64,000 bases of DNA from Pegea sp. RAD2-039 (taxonomy: Eukaryota > Chordata > Thaliacea > Salpida > Salpidae): positions 248,001-312,000 of the forward strand of contig JAQGEQ010000380.1 in NCBI GenBank assembly GCA_034620365.1, given 5' to 3'. This document shows positions 1 to 9,032 of this stretch, piece after piece. Under the pieces are notes generated by a model. The model searched no databases. It saw nothing but the letters and a program-made list of their open reading frames with translations, and had not been told where the DNA came from. How positions within the stretch are numbered: the first letter of the stretch is position 1; the number at the start of each line of letters is the position of its first letter. The position numbers were made by a program, and so were the translations under genes.

Positions 1-15
1 TACTAAAAATCTATC

Positions 16-1011
16 ATGGAAACTATGGTAGATACAAATGACAGGACCTTGCGGTCAAAAGCTCCAAAAAACCCAAGCAAACCAAGTTCTTCAAAACAAG
101 CTTGCAATGGCAATTGCCAAGCTTGTAACAAAACTTGCTCTGGTAAAGATCTGACAATAGATTGCATCAAATGCCTCTCTAGGTTTCACCTCACTTGTAG
201 TGATGTGAATAAAAAATTATATGATATATTTGAAAATAATAAAATGCAGCAAGTGGGATTTTGTTGGTCCTGCATTAAATGTAGATCTATGGACAAAACA
301 ACTACCTCGTCCAACACTAACAAAAGCCTATTGTCTGACATCAGCAACACCATATCCACTGAATTGACCAAATTAAAATCTGAAATCGGCAACGATGTTG
401 CCAAAATCAATGAAAAGATTTCTATCTTATCCAAATCTATGGATGAACTGGAAGCCTCCACAAAGAAGCCTCTCACATGGGCCTCAGTTGTTGGTAATTC
501 TGGATCCGAAAAAAATACTAGCGTGGTGCAACTTCTTGCCAAGAAGGTTACTGACACGCACAAGAAACTTACTTTGGACCGGGAGGATAGAGAAAACAAT
601 GTCATCATCTTTGGTGTCCCTGAGACTGATAAAGACGATGACATCAAGACTTTTAATCAAATGTGCACTCAAGGCCTTGGTGCTGTGGACACTCCAAAAG
701 TTTCAATAACCAGACTCGGGGCAAAAAGATCAAATCATAAAAGACCGTTAAAAGTTTCCTTTCAGGAAAGATGGGACAAACGTAAGTTTCTTGCTAAGCT
801 GTATAAACTTAAGCAGGACGAAAAATTCCAGGGCATCAGAGTAGCACATGATATGTGTGAAGATGATCGCGTAGAAAATAAGCGTCTTCTAAAAGAGGCG
901 TACAGCCGAAATCAGAAAGAGCAACCAACTGATTTTAAATACAAAGTTCGAGGTCCACCATGGGCTTTACAGATTGTGAAGGTCTTTTCAAAAAACGGAA
1001 GTGCAAAATAA
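16..1011 (+). CDS. LINE ORF1 protein (PHD-like zinc finger, RNA-binding type)
   Basis: A 331-residue ORF1 protein of the LINE, expected to bind the element RNA and form the RNP. Residues 34-86 carry a C-x2-C...C-x2-C-x4-H-x2-C...C-x2-C pattern (C34, C37, C50, C53, H58, C61, C83, C86), as in the PHD-like fingers of CR1-group ORF1 proteins. A polar, possibly coiled-coil stretch follows (about 100-190). From about residue 193 a segment reading NVIIFGVPE begins; it resembles the RRM-like part found in many LINE ORF1 proteins. The start at 16 is the first ATG seen, and an upstream start outside the window is possible. The frame overlaps ORF2 by 52 nt. A slippery A-AAA-AAC sits at 990-996, just before the ORF1 stop. 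Confidence 0.85.
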   Translation: METMVDTNDRTLRSKAPKNPSKPSSSKQACNGNCQACNKTCSGKDLTIDCIKCLSRFHLTCSDVNKKLYDIFENNKMQQVGFCWSCIKCRSMDKTTTSSNTNKSLLSDISNTISTELTKLKSEIGNDVAKINEKISILSKSMDELEASTKKPLTWASVVGNSGSEKNTSVVQLLAKKVTDTHKKLTLDREDRENNVIIFGVPETDKDDDIKTFNQMCTQGLGAVDTPKVSITRLGAKRSNHKRPLKVSFQERWDKRKFLAKLYKLKQDEKFQGIRVAHDMCEDDRVENKRLLKEAYSRNQKEQPTDFKYKVRGPPWALQIVKVFSKNGSAK

Positions 1012-4007
1012 CCACTGGACCCACATCACCCTTATTCAACCTCTCTTCGCACAAAATTATTAATACTATGCTTCCAGCCCAAGATAACAGTACACAGAAG
1101 ACTACCACCAAATCTTACAAGTGTCAAAAAGACAATTTTTCTTTTATATTAGGTATGTTTTTCAACGCACGGTCAATTGTCAACAAAATTTTCGAATTGA
1201 AAGCTCTTTTGCTTTCTCAAGATTTTACATTTGTTTTCATTACCGAAACTTGGTTGAAACCCTTTTATCCTGACTCCTTTCTGGATGACAGTGATCTTTT
1301 TCGTGCTTTGCGCTGTGATAGACTGTTTGATAGAGGCGGCGGTGTTTGTGTAATCTATAAAACATCACTGGCACCCATGATTTCAAGAATTAAGATAAAT
1401 ACCATTGATTGCCCAGGATTTGAGATTATTGCTTTCAATTTTCATTACTCAAAGTCTAAGTTTTCCCGCTTTATATGTACCTACCTACCACTGTCTAAAG
1501 TTAACGATGAGGTTACTATTAAGGCCTTATTGAAGGTTCTGAAAAGCCTTGTTTGTCCTGAGATGTATATTCTCGGGGATTTTAATTTTAGTAGAATTGA
1601 TTGGAATAACCCAAATTTAGCATTCAATGGAAAAATGTTTAATTTGAATGGAGACAAAACTAATTTAGCCAATCTGAGTCATGTCTTTGTAAACTTCCTT
1701 GATGCCAATAATCTATCTCAGATGGTTACTTTTCCAACCCAAGTTAGTGGTAATACTTTGGATCTTCTCATCACATCAAAACCTGATAACGTTATCTACG
1801 TTGATCAAAATGAACCTTTTGCTCTGACATGCGATCACAACATGATTGAATTCAAGCTCCAACAAACTTTTTCTACGAACGTTAAAACTCCAAGCATACG
1901 GAACTTTTATCGTGGAAATTATAACAGTATAAACAAGTTTTTATCAGGTGTTGACTGGATTTCTGTTTTCAACTCTACCGAAGACATCAATGATATCTAC
2001 TCGAGGTTTACTAACATTGTTAATGAGTCAATTAAAAAGTTCATACCTTTATATAGAGTCAACAAAAAACAACACTTGCCAAGATATTTAAGGAATTTAC
2101 AGCATTTGAAAAACCTCTTATACAAACAAACTAAAGCAGATCCTTCCATCAAACCTCTATACAAAGATCTTTGTCTAGTCTACAATAAATCAGTTTATAG
2201 CCTCTATTTAGGAAAAGAAAGTGCAATCTTATCTTTACCTAGCAAGAAAACGTTTTTTGGCTTCATTAATCACAAGCTTAAGGCGAGATCTCATCTACCT
2301 CCCTTGCTTGATAACGCCAATCAGCTGGTGATGGAACCAAAGAATAAAGCTGAATTGCTAAACAAACAATTTGAAAAGGTTTCTATAACCGATGATGGCA
2401 ATACTCCTACTATTTCCTACTCCAATATCCTTTCAAATATCTCTGAGATGGTAGATCTAGACATAACAGTTGATATAGTATCTAAGGCTATTTCTTCTCT
2501 AAAATCAACAGTTTCCAACACCCCAGATCAAATCCCAGCTTTGTTTTTAAGGAAAAGTACTTCTTCTTTAGCGCTACCCTTATCGCTACTCTTTAACATG
2601 ACTCTTAAGCGGGGAAGACTTCCACAAATTTGGAAGAATGCTATTATTACTCCAATTTATAAGAAGGGTCCTAGAAACACTGCACTTAACTACAGACCAG
2701 TTTCGCTTACTTCGGTTATCTGCAGAACTCAAGAACACATCATTCACAACCATATAACTAGCCATTTGACGGAGCATCATCTAATATCTGATGCCCAGCA
2801 TGGCTTTGTTAAGCAAAGATCTTCTTTGACTCAACATCTCACTTTTTTCAATGAGCTTACAGCTCATTACGAAAGTAATACTCCATGTGACATCATATAC
2901 CTTGATTTTGCTAAAGCGTTTGATTCTGTTCCACACAACAAGCTCATTACTGTATTGAAAAACATAAAAATCAGCAACTCTATCTTAAAATGGATTGAAG
3001 ATTTCTTATCAGGTAGAACCCAACGAACCCGTGTAGAAAGATCTTTATCTACTCCTAGTAAAGTCAACAGCGGCGTTCCTCAGGGTTCCGTTCTGGGTCC
3101 ACTTCTCTTTTTGATTTTCATTGAAGACCTCATCAGAAGACTAATAACAGTAGACAATGTCAGTGTGTTTGTGTATGCAGATGACATCAAGCTATTATCT
3201 GGTTCTCACTCAAAACTCCAAACTGCACTAAACATTGTAGAAAACTGGTCTGCGAATTGGCAACTTAAAATCCAGCCAACAAAGTCTGAAGTTATAACAT
3301 TCTCCCGTAAGCCAGCGGCCAACTTCAGCAACCAATACTACATCAATGGATCCATTCTTGAACGAGTATCCTCAGTCATAGACCTCGGCATTACTCTGAC
3401 ATCTGACTTCAAATGGCACAGTTATGTTTCCAGAATCTTTGGAAAATCTATCAAGCTTGTCCACCTCATCATAAAGACTTTTAATTCTAAAGATCCATGG
3501 TTTTTCGTCAACCTTTTCAAACTGTACATACGCCCTATTCTTGAATACAATATCAGTGCATGGATGCCATATCAAGTTGGTGATATCAGAAAAATCGAAT
3601 CTGTTCAGGCAACATTTACGAGATTGGTTTGCAGGAAACTTAATATCAAATACGAGAGTTATAACCATCGTCTCAGCTTCTTCAATCTAGATACTTTGGA
3701 AATCCGAAGAATCAAATACGACCTTATTCTGATTTTTAAAATTATTCACAACCTAATTGATCTTCAGTTTGATGACTTTTTCTCCATTAGTCCCTCCCTC
3801 AAGTTATATCAACTTAGAAGACATAAATTACATCTTAATAAGCCCACTCCACCAGCTACGTTAACCAGATTAAGTTTTTTCTCATACCGCACAATCAGTA
3901 CATGGAACAATCTGCCATCAGAGATTGTCATGTCAAAATCACTTATGATGTTCAAGAAAAAGCTGAATTGTTATAATATCGCCAACATTGCCATTTCTAA
4001 ACTGTGA
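960..4007 (+). CDS. LINE ORF2 polyprotein: AP endonuclease + reverse transcriptase
   Basis: A 1015-residue ORF2 that performs target-primed reverse transcription. The endonuclease is at the N-terminus: NARS at about residue 67, ITETWL at about 93-98, GDFN at about 205, and SDHN-like CDHN at about 291. The reverse transcriptase follows: LDFAKAFDSVPH at about 648, GVPQGSVLGP at about 705, and the catalytic YADD at about 739-742. The C-terminus is the usual poorly conserved region ending near a TWN motif. The frame is unbroken. It is in the -1 frame relative to ORF1 and opens at an ATG at 960 inside ORF1. Translation could be by re-initiation or by -1 frameshifting at 990-996, which enters exactly this frame. 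Homologous pieces are recognisable at 28585-30110 on the other strand. Confidence 0.95.
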   Translation: MGFTDCEGLFKKRKCKITTGPTSPLFNLSSHKIINTMLPAQDNSTQKTTTKSYKCQKDNFSFILGMFFNARSIVNKIFELKALLLSQDFTFVFITETWLKPFYPDSFLDDSDLFRALRCDRLFDRGGGVCVIYKTSLAPMISRIKINTIDCPGFEIIAFNFHYSKSKFSRFICTYLPLSKVNDEVTIKALLKVLKSLVCPEMYILGDFNFSRIDWNNPNLAFNGKMFNLNGDKTNLANLSHVFVNFLDANNLSQMVTFPTQVSGNTLDLLITSKPDNVIYVDQNEPFALTCDHNMIEFKLQQTFSTNVKTPSIRNFYRGNYNSINKFLSGVDWISVFNSTEDINDIYSRFTNIVNESIKKFIPLYRVNKKQHLPRYLRNLQHLKNLLYKQTKADPSIKPLYKDLCLVYNKSVYSLYLGKESAILSLPSKKTFFGFINHKLKARSHLPPLLDNANQLVMEPKNKAELLNKQFEKVSITDDGNTPTISYSNILSNISEMVDLDITVDIVSKAISSLKSTVSNTPDQIPALFLRKSTSSLALPLSLLFNMTLKRGRLPQIWKNAIITPIYKKGPRNTALNYRPVSLTSVICRTQEHIIHNHITSHLTEHHLISDAQHGFVKQRSSLTQHLTFFNELTAHYESNTPCDIIYLDFAKAFDSVPHNKLITVLKNIKISNSILKWIEDFLSGRTQRTRVERSLSTPSKVNSGVPQGSVLGPLLFLIFIEDLIRRLITVDNVSVFVYADDIKLLSGSHSKLQTALNIVENWSANWQLKIQPTKSEVITFSRKPAANFSNQYYINGSILERVSSVIDLGITLTSDFKWHSYVSRIFGKSIKLVHLIIKTFNSKDPWFFVNLFKLYIRPILEYNISAWMPYQVGDIRKIESVQATFTRLVCRKLNIKYESYNHRLSFFNLDTLEIRRIKYDLILIFKIIHNLIDLQFDDFFSISPSLKLYQLRRHKLHLNKPTPPATLTRLSFFSYRTISTWNNLPSEIVMSKSLMMFKKKLNCYNIANIAISKL
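990..996 (+). promoter_or_regulatory. Candidate -1 frameshift slippery heptamer A-AAA-AAC
   Basis: In the ORF1 frame the codons run tcA-AAA-AAC, a textbook X-XXY-YYZ heptamer. A -1 slip at this point reads AAA-AAA-CGG, which is the KKR segment of ORF2, so a slip would give an ORF1-ORF2 fusion. The ORF1 stop is 13 nt downstream (1009-1011). Only a weak hairpin (AGTG/CACT, about 1000-1016) is visible downstream. The motif and phase are seen; the function is inferred. Confidence 0.45.
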
Positions 4008-4097
4008 ATTTTTCTCTTTTCATAATAAATTAGTGATTCTGGAAATGTATCTTTGTCATATGAAGTAGAAGGTTACACGTCAAATAGATCTAATTTG

Positions 4098-4180
4098 CGA
4101 GAATGTGTGTTAGCGAGAGGTGCTTTTTTAGGCACCCTCCTTCATTTATTATTGTAATAAATAAATAAATAAATAAATCT
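4098..4180 (+). repeat. LINE 3' tail: hairpin plus AAAT short repeat
   Basis: The LINE ends with GAGAATGTGTGTTAGCGAG, then a hairpin (GGTGC...GCACC, loop T-rich), CCTCCTT, and an AAAT repeat. The same block recurs at about 4546-4620 in a SINE and, reverse-complemented, at 28380-28455 in the second LINE copy. In this LINE group the 3' end is the recognition site for the reverse transcriptase. Confidence 0.8.
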
Positions 4181-4213
4181 ATTCAATATCAAGGGTATTA
4201 CTTTTGCAAGCAG

Positions 4214-4896
4214 AAAATTGTGCCGATGGAGGCTATGCAAATGTTATTGTGAGACTAGATGGTTAGACGAAAGTAAGACAAGTATTTTGATTCTAGTGGT
4301 TAAAGTTTAATTTTTTTAGTTTTCTCTATTTAATGACCAACAGGTCGTTCAATGTTAAAAAATATTTGACTTTAGCTTTAAAAATTAAATTATTTATTTT
4401 TATAAAGCTTAATAATACATTATCCTGCTCCTATTAGTCCTGCTTATTGGCGAAGCGATTACTACACCTACCTTCTAGCTAGGAAGTACCGGGTTCGATC
4501 CCAGGTGGAGACATATAAAACTCCTGAGAAAAACCATAAAAAACTCGTGAGAATGTGTGTTAGTGAGATGTGCACTCTTTAGGCACCCTCCTTCGCATTT
4601 ATATATATAAATAAATAAAAATAAATTAACAGTTTTAAAATAACAAACAAAAATCTAAACATACAAAAACATTATTTTCAACATTTAAATGAATTCAAGT
4701 TTTTTCTAGGTTATCTTGTTTCATTAAAACTTATTGTAAAACCAATTCATTACAAACAGATATGCACCAGTTTGTCGAAAACTGTTTACAAATGAAATGG
4801 GACTCTAGAGCTGAACAAATTTGTGAAAGCCTAATTGAAAGAATTTACTTTACTTTTGACCCTCTAGAAAGAATTGGTCCGTGTTTCCTGGCATAA
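4214..4896 (+). CDS. Possible last two exons of an unrecognised upstream gene
   Basis: Two short blocks look coding and join in phase. Block A (4214-4261) follows an acceptor-like ...TTTTGCAAGCAG and reads ENCADGGYANVIVRLD, ending at a GT in phase 1. Block B (4760-4896) follows AAACAG. It reads DMHQFVENCLQMKWDS, then about 27 more residues (including ERIYFTFDPLERIG), and stops at TAA 4894-4896. If real, this is the C-terminus of a gene whose body lies before the window, with the LINE and a SINE sitting in its introns. Alternative: block B could start at an earlier acceptor (4710) in the same frame. No family is recognised. Amino-acid composition argues for coding, but the donor of block A is weak. 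Confidence 0.3.
4440..4625 (+). mobile_element. tRNA-derived SINE sharing the LINE 3' tail
   Basis: The head has RNA polymerase III promoter boxes: an A-box-like TGGCGAAGCG at 4448-4457 and a B box GGTTCGATCCC at 4492-4502, spaced as in a tRNA. A short A-rich linker follows (GAGAAAAACCATAAAAAA). The 3' part (about 4546-4600) is nearly identical to the LINE tail at 4098-4150, including the GCAC...GGCACC hairpin and the CCTCCTT motif. It ends in an AAAT-type repeat. This is the standard plan of a SINE mobilised by a stringent 3'-tail-recognising LINE; the partner LINE lies 300 bp upstream. It is not a functional tRNA gene, because the arms do not form a clean cloverleaf. Confidence 0.8.
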
Positions 4897-6612
4897 AAAA
4901 CGCTGTAAGTATTTACTTACAGGTCTCGTTCTCTTTTTCGAAATGTAAACATTTTTCGTTTCTTAAACGTAATTTTTTGAATATGTTTTTTATATTTAGT
5001 TCATGCCAACAAAAAACTGTCTTGGGTGAGTGTTAAAGCTCTTGCAATTTGCCATCTGACCACTATTTGCAGCAAATGATAGTCCAGTTATGGTTGGAAC
5101 TATGATTGGAATGTATTGTAAGTTGCAGATAAACAGGTAAACAACTTATTATTAAACATTTTTTGATATTGAAAGTTTCACTATGAAGGTTGTGAGGGGA
5201 ACGAAAATCAGTACTTTAACAAAGTGATGTGTGTTGTTTGTAAATAGCGTGAAACTCAAATCTCTATACAGAGAAGAATAACTAAAGACTTTAATCTTAG
5301 ACATTTTATATCCCAGCTTTATACCTACTTTAGTATTCTACTTTGCTTAGCAGCTATTGTAAAAAAATATATAGGGTGGCACAATAACATCATTTGTAAA
5401 TAATGCTTCAAATGTACTTCTTGAAAATAATCTATTTGACATAAGTTCTTTCATTGATAGTTCAAATCATTACGTTTACATTTGCGGTAAAATGATCTTC
5501 TGTTTTATAGTTCAAATATATCACATTTATTAAAGTAAATCGTAAACTATCGTAGAATTAAGTTACCTTCACTTTAAAAATCCTTTTTAAACCTTTTATA
5601 GATATTTGATCAACCTACGAAAGTAATTGCCGCAAATTTTGCTTAACAGTTTCTTTTTGATTTGATACAAAAATATACATATCTAGCACAAAAATTAAAC
5701 TTATTTTATCAACAACAAATTAAATTTGGTTTTATATGTACCGGGTCTTACATGTCTGTAAATAATCACTTTTAATTTATTTAATTTACTAAATTGGCAT
5801 TGGTGCTTTTTTAATTAGGCTCCGTTTATGTAGTTCAACGCTCACATGTAAAATATTTTGGTAAATGAAATATTTTTGTAATAAATAGTGTTATGAATTA
5901 ATGTTACACTTATTTGTACGAATGTTATCATGCTAAATGTCAGTTATATTGATAAAATTGGTGAAGCATTATTCCTCATTCATTTTTTTCTTTTCAAAAC
6001 TAAATGTTTGTATATTTTTAATTACTACTAAATATTAAACAATTTTTTTATCTTTCCTGTTTCAACTGGATTTCTTATTAGTTTAGTAATTTTAAGTAAC
6101 AATTTTATTACTGTTTTCCATTATAAGAATGGGATGAAATAATATCTAAGATATTGGATAAATAAATATAATTAAAACAAAAATTTATTTTATTTAAAAT
6201 ATATTTTCAATTACTTGCTAATAAATGTTACTTGAAATAGGTGAAGTATCTTATACTTCTTTTTTTTTTGTTTGGCAATCTAAAATTATCATCTAATGAT
6301 ATTATAAATATATGCCTTTTATACTTTCTCTAGTAGTAAATGTATAGAGTTTTATAATTACTCCTTTATGGACTTCATTTTAAAGCTTAGTATAGATCAC
6401 AGTTTTTGTAATAGATTAACTTTATAGTGATAAATATCACATACTAGTAAAGTTAGGGTAATGTAGAGTAGCATTTAAAATTCAATATTGCCTGAATATT
6501 TATTATTTATATAAGATTTTTGTTACATAAAGCAACAATGAATTTATTTGGCTTAGAGTATGTCTATAAAATATTCAATATAAATTGCTACAAGGATTGA
6601 ATTTATTTTCAG
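4897..6612. other. Intergenic, AT-rich, no gene supported
   Basis: No open frame of note. There is a perfect 9-bp inverted repeat at 4903-4922. A possible 47-nt coding-like block at about 5071-5117 (NDSPVMVGTMIGMY between CAG and GTAAG) has no convincing partner exons. The remainder is low-complexity A/T sequence up to the SAMTOR acceptor. Confidence 0.5.
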
Positions 6613-6664
6613 ATTTTATTAACAAATATATTTTGTGAGATTGTAATTAGTGATGATATGAAAT

Positions 6665-8701
6665 ATGTCAGATCTTGATGTAGAAGTAATTAAAAGGACA
6701 CATTCAAACCTAAGGGAAAATTTTTTTCATAGTATGTTGTCTTTTTAAAATTCAAATTATTCAAATTTTTTACTTGATTATAAATGGGAAGTTTTTTTTT
6801 GTAACTTAAAATGCTTTAAAAGTTTTTATCTTATCTTAAATTTCAGTAGTATAATCTTAAGTTCTTCAATTTTATTGAAACAAACATAAATGAAATTGCT
6901 ATCTAGTAAAATACTGTAAGAAATTTGAAGTTTTGTAAACTATAAATTATTATAGCAAAAAATCTGAAAGTGGTTTGGGAAAATCATTGCAAAGATGAAA
7001 ATTTATTGAAACAATATGCTACTGCAATGATGAATGTTGCTATCTCTAAATGGGATGTTAAAAGTTCTGGGCAAGATAGAATCAAGGTTCATAAATTGAA
7101 TACTAATAATCTTTTTTTCCTTCTTTGGAATTTGACTTTATTTAATATGACCTTATTTGTACTAAGTTTACTTCTAATCTATAAACTTCTTTTAACTAAT
7201 AGTTTATTAAACAACCGCTATTCACTTATGTAAATTTCGATGAAGTTTAATTAGAATTATCAATAAATAAAGAAACTTGTTTAAAACTGAAATAATTTAC
7301 TTGACTTAATATTACTGTTTGGAAATATGTTAATTGTTGTTCATATTATTTTTAGTGGTGCATAGATATATGCAAAGAATATTTCCATGGTGAAGGTCTT
7401 CTAAAACAACTCCAGAAAGATTTTCGCCGTTTTGAGTATTATATAAAGGATAAATCTCAATTTATTTGTGGACCCTCACCATTTGATAGAGTAGAAATGG
7501 TTGAAAAGCCAAAGTATATTAATCAGTTTTTAGCTTGTTTATTTGTAAGAATTTTAGCTGTAAACATCTTTTTGTAATTTTTAATCCAAAATTGAATTAA
7601 CATCATTTTTTAATCAAATTGAAAAAACTTTTTATCAAAAATTTAGTCAACAAGCAACTATTGTATGATAACAGTAAAGACAGAAGTAAACTAATTTAGA
7701 AAATTAATTTAATTTAAAATTTGAATATTTGTTATTTCTTAGAATTGAAGCTGATCAAAATGATATCAAACTTTTAGATGTTGGTTCATGCTACAATCCA
7801 TTCAAAAAAGTTGAAAGATTTCAAACTATTGCAATTGATTTACACCCAGCCACCGAAGTAATTTTTTCTTTTTACTTTTTCTAAGGTATATGTTTGCTGA
7901 AGCTGCTTTGAAGTCGTCTTACTACTTAAGTTTGTAACACTATACAAATCACAGACAAATGTTCAAACATTAAAAATCTCTTTGTTTAATTTATTCAACT
8001 TATTGCTTCCCGTTGAAAATTTAAGATAAGATTTATTTTAGAAATTAATATAAGTTTGCACTAAGCAATTGTCATGTTTACTCTTCTATTTTCTGCATTA
8101 ACTGACAATACAAGTTTAGGATGTTTATTGCGCTGATTTTCTGAAATTGAAATTTGTGGATGAGAAAGAGTTTAAACTCCCACAAATTGATGAAGGTGAT
8201 ATCAAATTGTTGTTTTTTGAAAATTTATTTAAACAATATTCATCAGATCAACATCTAAAAAATCTTCCTTTTCATCATTTTGAAGTTGTTGTCTTCTCTT
8301 TGCTTCTCACTTACATTCCTTGTCCACACACTAGATGGCGTATGTGCAAAAGAGCACATCAATTATTGAAAACTAACGGTCTTCTACTGATCATCACTCC
8401 CGACTCCAACTGCATCAATAAGTCAGTTTTGACAGATTTCATCTTCAAATATTTTTATCATATTCTCGAATATCCTTCTTTCTTCATTTGTGTCTTCATC
8501 CACAGAAGAGCTCATCTTACTCAGCAGTGGTGTCAAGCTATCCAGCAAATCGGCTTTCAACGAATCCACTATTCCAAATCACCTCATCTTCATCACTTTG
8601 CCTTCCGCAAGACTCCTCCAACCTTCTTGTGGGACCGAAGAAAATTTACTCAAGATCAAGATCATCTTACTATTCTGAATATTCCTCAAGACCCAATTTA
8701 A
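6665..8701 (+). CDS. SAMTOR: SAMTOR / BMT2 S-adenosylmethionine sensor of mTORC1, six coding exons
   Basis: SAMTOR (BMT2, C7orf60) is a SAM-binding, methyltransferase-fold protein that links SAM level to mTORC1 through GATOR1/KICSTOR. Exons: 6665-6731, 6956-7086, 7356-7573, 7743-7857, 8120-8421, 8506-8701, with phases consistent and 342 aa in total (human about 405). Family landmarks: VWENHCKDENLLKQYATAM, WCIDICKEYF, the SAM-binding LLDVGSCYNPF, AIDLHPA, VVVFSLLLTYIP, GLLLIITPDS, and a C-terminal FAFRK and IPQD. The start is the first ATG after an in-frame stop and an acceptor at 6612. The donor of exon 3 is uncertain: GT at 7545 is out of phase with exon 4, whereas 7574 fits but adds about 10 hydrophobic residues. 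The long acidic C-tail of vertebrates is missing. Intron 5 is 84 nt and has no in-frame stop. Confidence 0.9.
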
Positions 8702-8875
8702 TGAAAAAAATTGAATCTTCATCAGTTTCAACTAAATTTAAGACTCATTTTGGAGCTGATCGAGAATCACTGATTACATCATTAATTGGGATTTATTTTA
8801 TATTTTCCAAACTTTCCCTTTCTTTGTCCTTGCTTTGTTTGATGTCAAGTAAATATTTACTGTCTCTTTGTCATG

Positions 8876-9026
8876 ACAACTATCGCCTTTCGCCTATAAA
8901 GAAGACTTAGCAGACATCAATGATGCTTGCTTACCAGTGCATGACGGTCACGGTCTAAAGCAGACGCTACGACCAAGTGTCTGGCAGAGTTTGAAGTCAG
9001 TTGTAAAGACCAGACAGACAGCTTCA
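8876..9026 (+). promoter_or_regulatory. GC-richer block: candidate promoter and first exon for the LRR gene
   Basis: This block stands out against the A/T background. It has a TATAAAG at 8895-8901 and about 100 nt of mixed composition, and it ends at a donor-like TTCA/GTATGT (9027). It could be the 5' non-coding exon spliced to the acceptor at 9746 of the LRR gene. One frame is also open throughout, from 8876 to 9026, and reads ADINDACLPVHDGHG in its middle. A coding exon of an unknown gene is therefore the alternative. It lies 175 nt past the SAMTOR stop and so may overlap the SAMTOR 3' UTR. Confidence 0.3.
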
Positions 9027-9032
9027 GTATGT

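Larger units (their letters stand above)
1..4180 (+). mobile_element. CR1/jockey-type non-LTR retrotransposon, apparently intact coding region
   Basis: The element has two long open frames: ORF1 with a PHD-like zinc finger, and ORF2 with an apurinic endonuclease plus reverse transcriptase. A short 3' UTR follows, with a GGTGC/GCACC hairpin (about 4116-4139), and the element ends in an AAAT-type short tandem repeat (about 4153-4178) rather than plain poly(A). This is the architecture of CR1/L2/jockey-group LINEs; there is no RNase H and there are no LTRs. The 5' end may lie outside the window. Both frames are free of stops and frameshifts, so this copy is young or still active. A second, broken copy lies at 28377-30180 in the opposite orientation, and the 3' tail is shared with the SINE at about 4440-4625. 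The exact clade would need a reverse-transcriptase phylogeny. Confidence 0.93.

Noticed and set aside
4447-4512. tRNA gene
   Set aside because: The A and B boxes belong to a SINE head. The arms do not form a clean cloverleaf and the sequence continues into a LINE-type tail.
6970-7233. 87-codon open frame
   Set aside because: Only its first part (to 7086) is SAMTOR exon 2; the remainder runs into intron and is hydrophobic noise.
8327-8340. CTCF-like ACACTAGATGGCGT
   Set aside because: It falls inside a conserved SAMTOR coding exon and is explained by the protein sequence (HTRW).
8488-8910. 140-codon frame overlapping SAMTOR
   Set aside because: It is an alternative frame of the last SAMTOR exon. 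The family match is in the other frame and the second half is low-complexity Ser/Leu.
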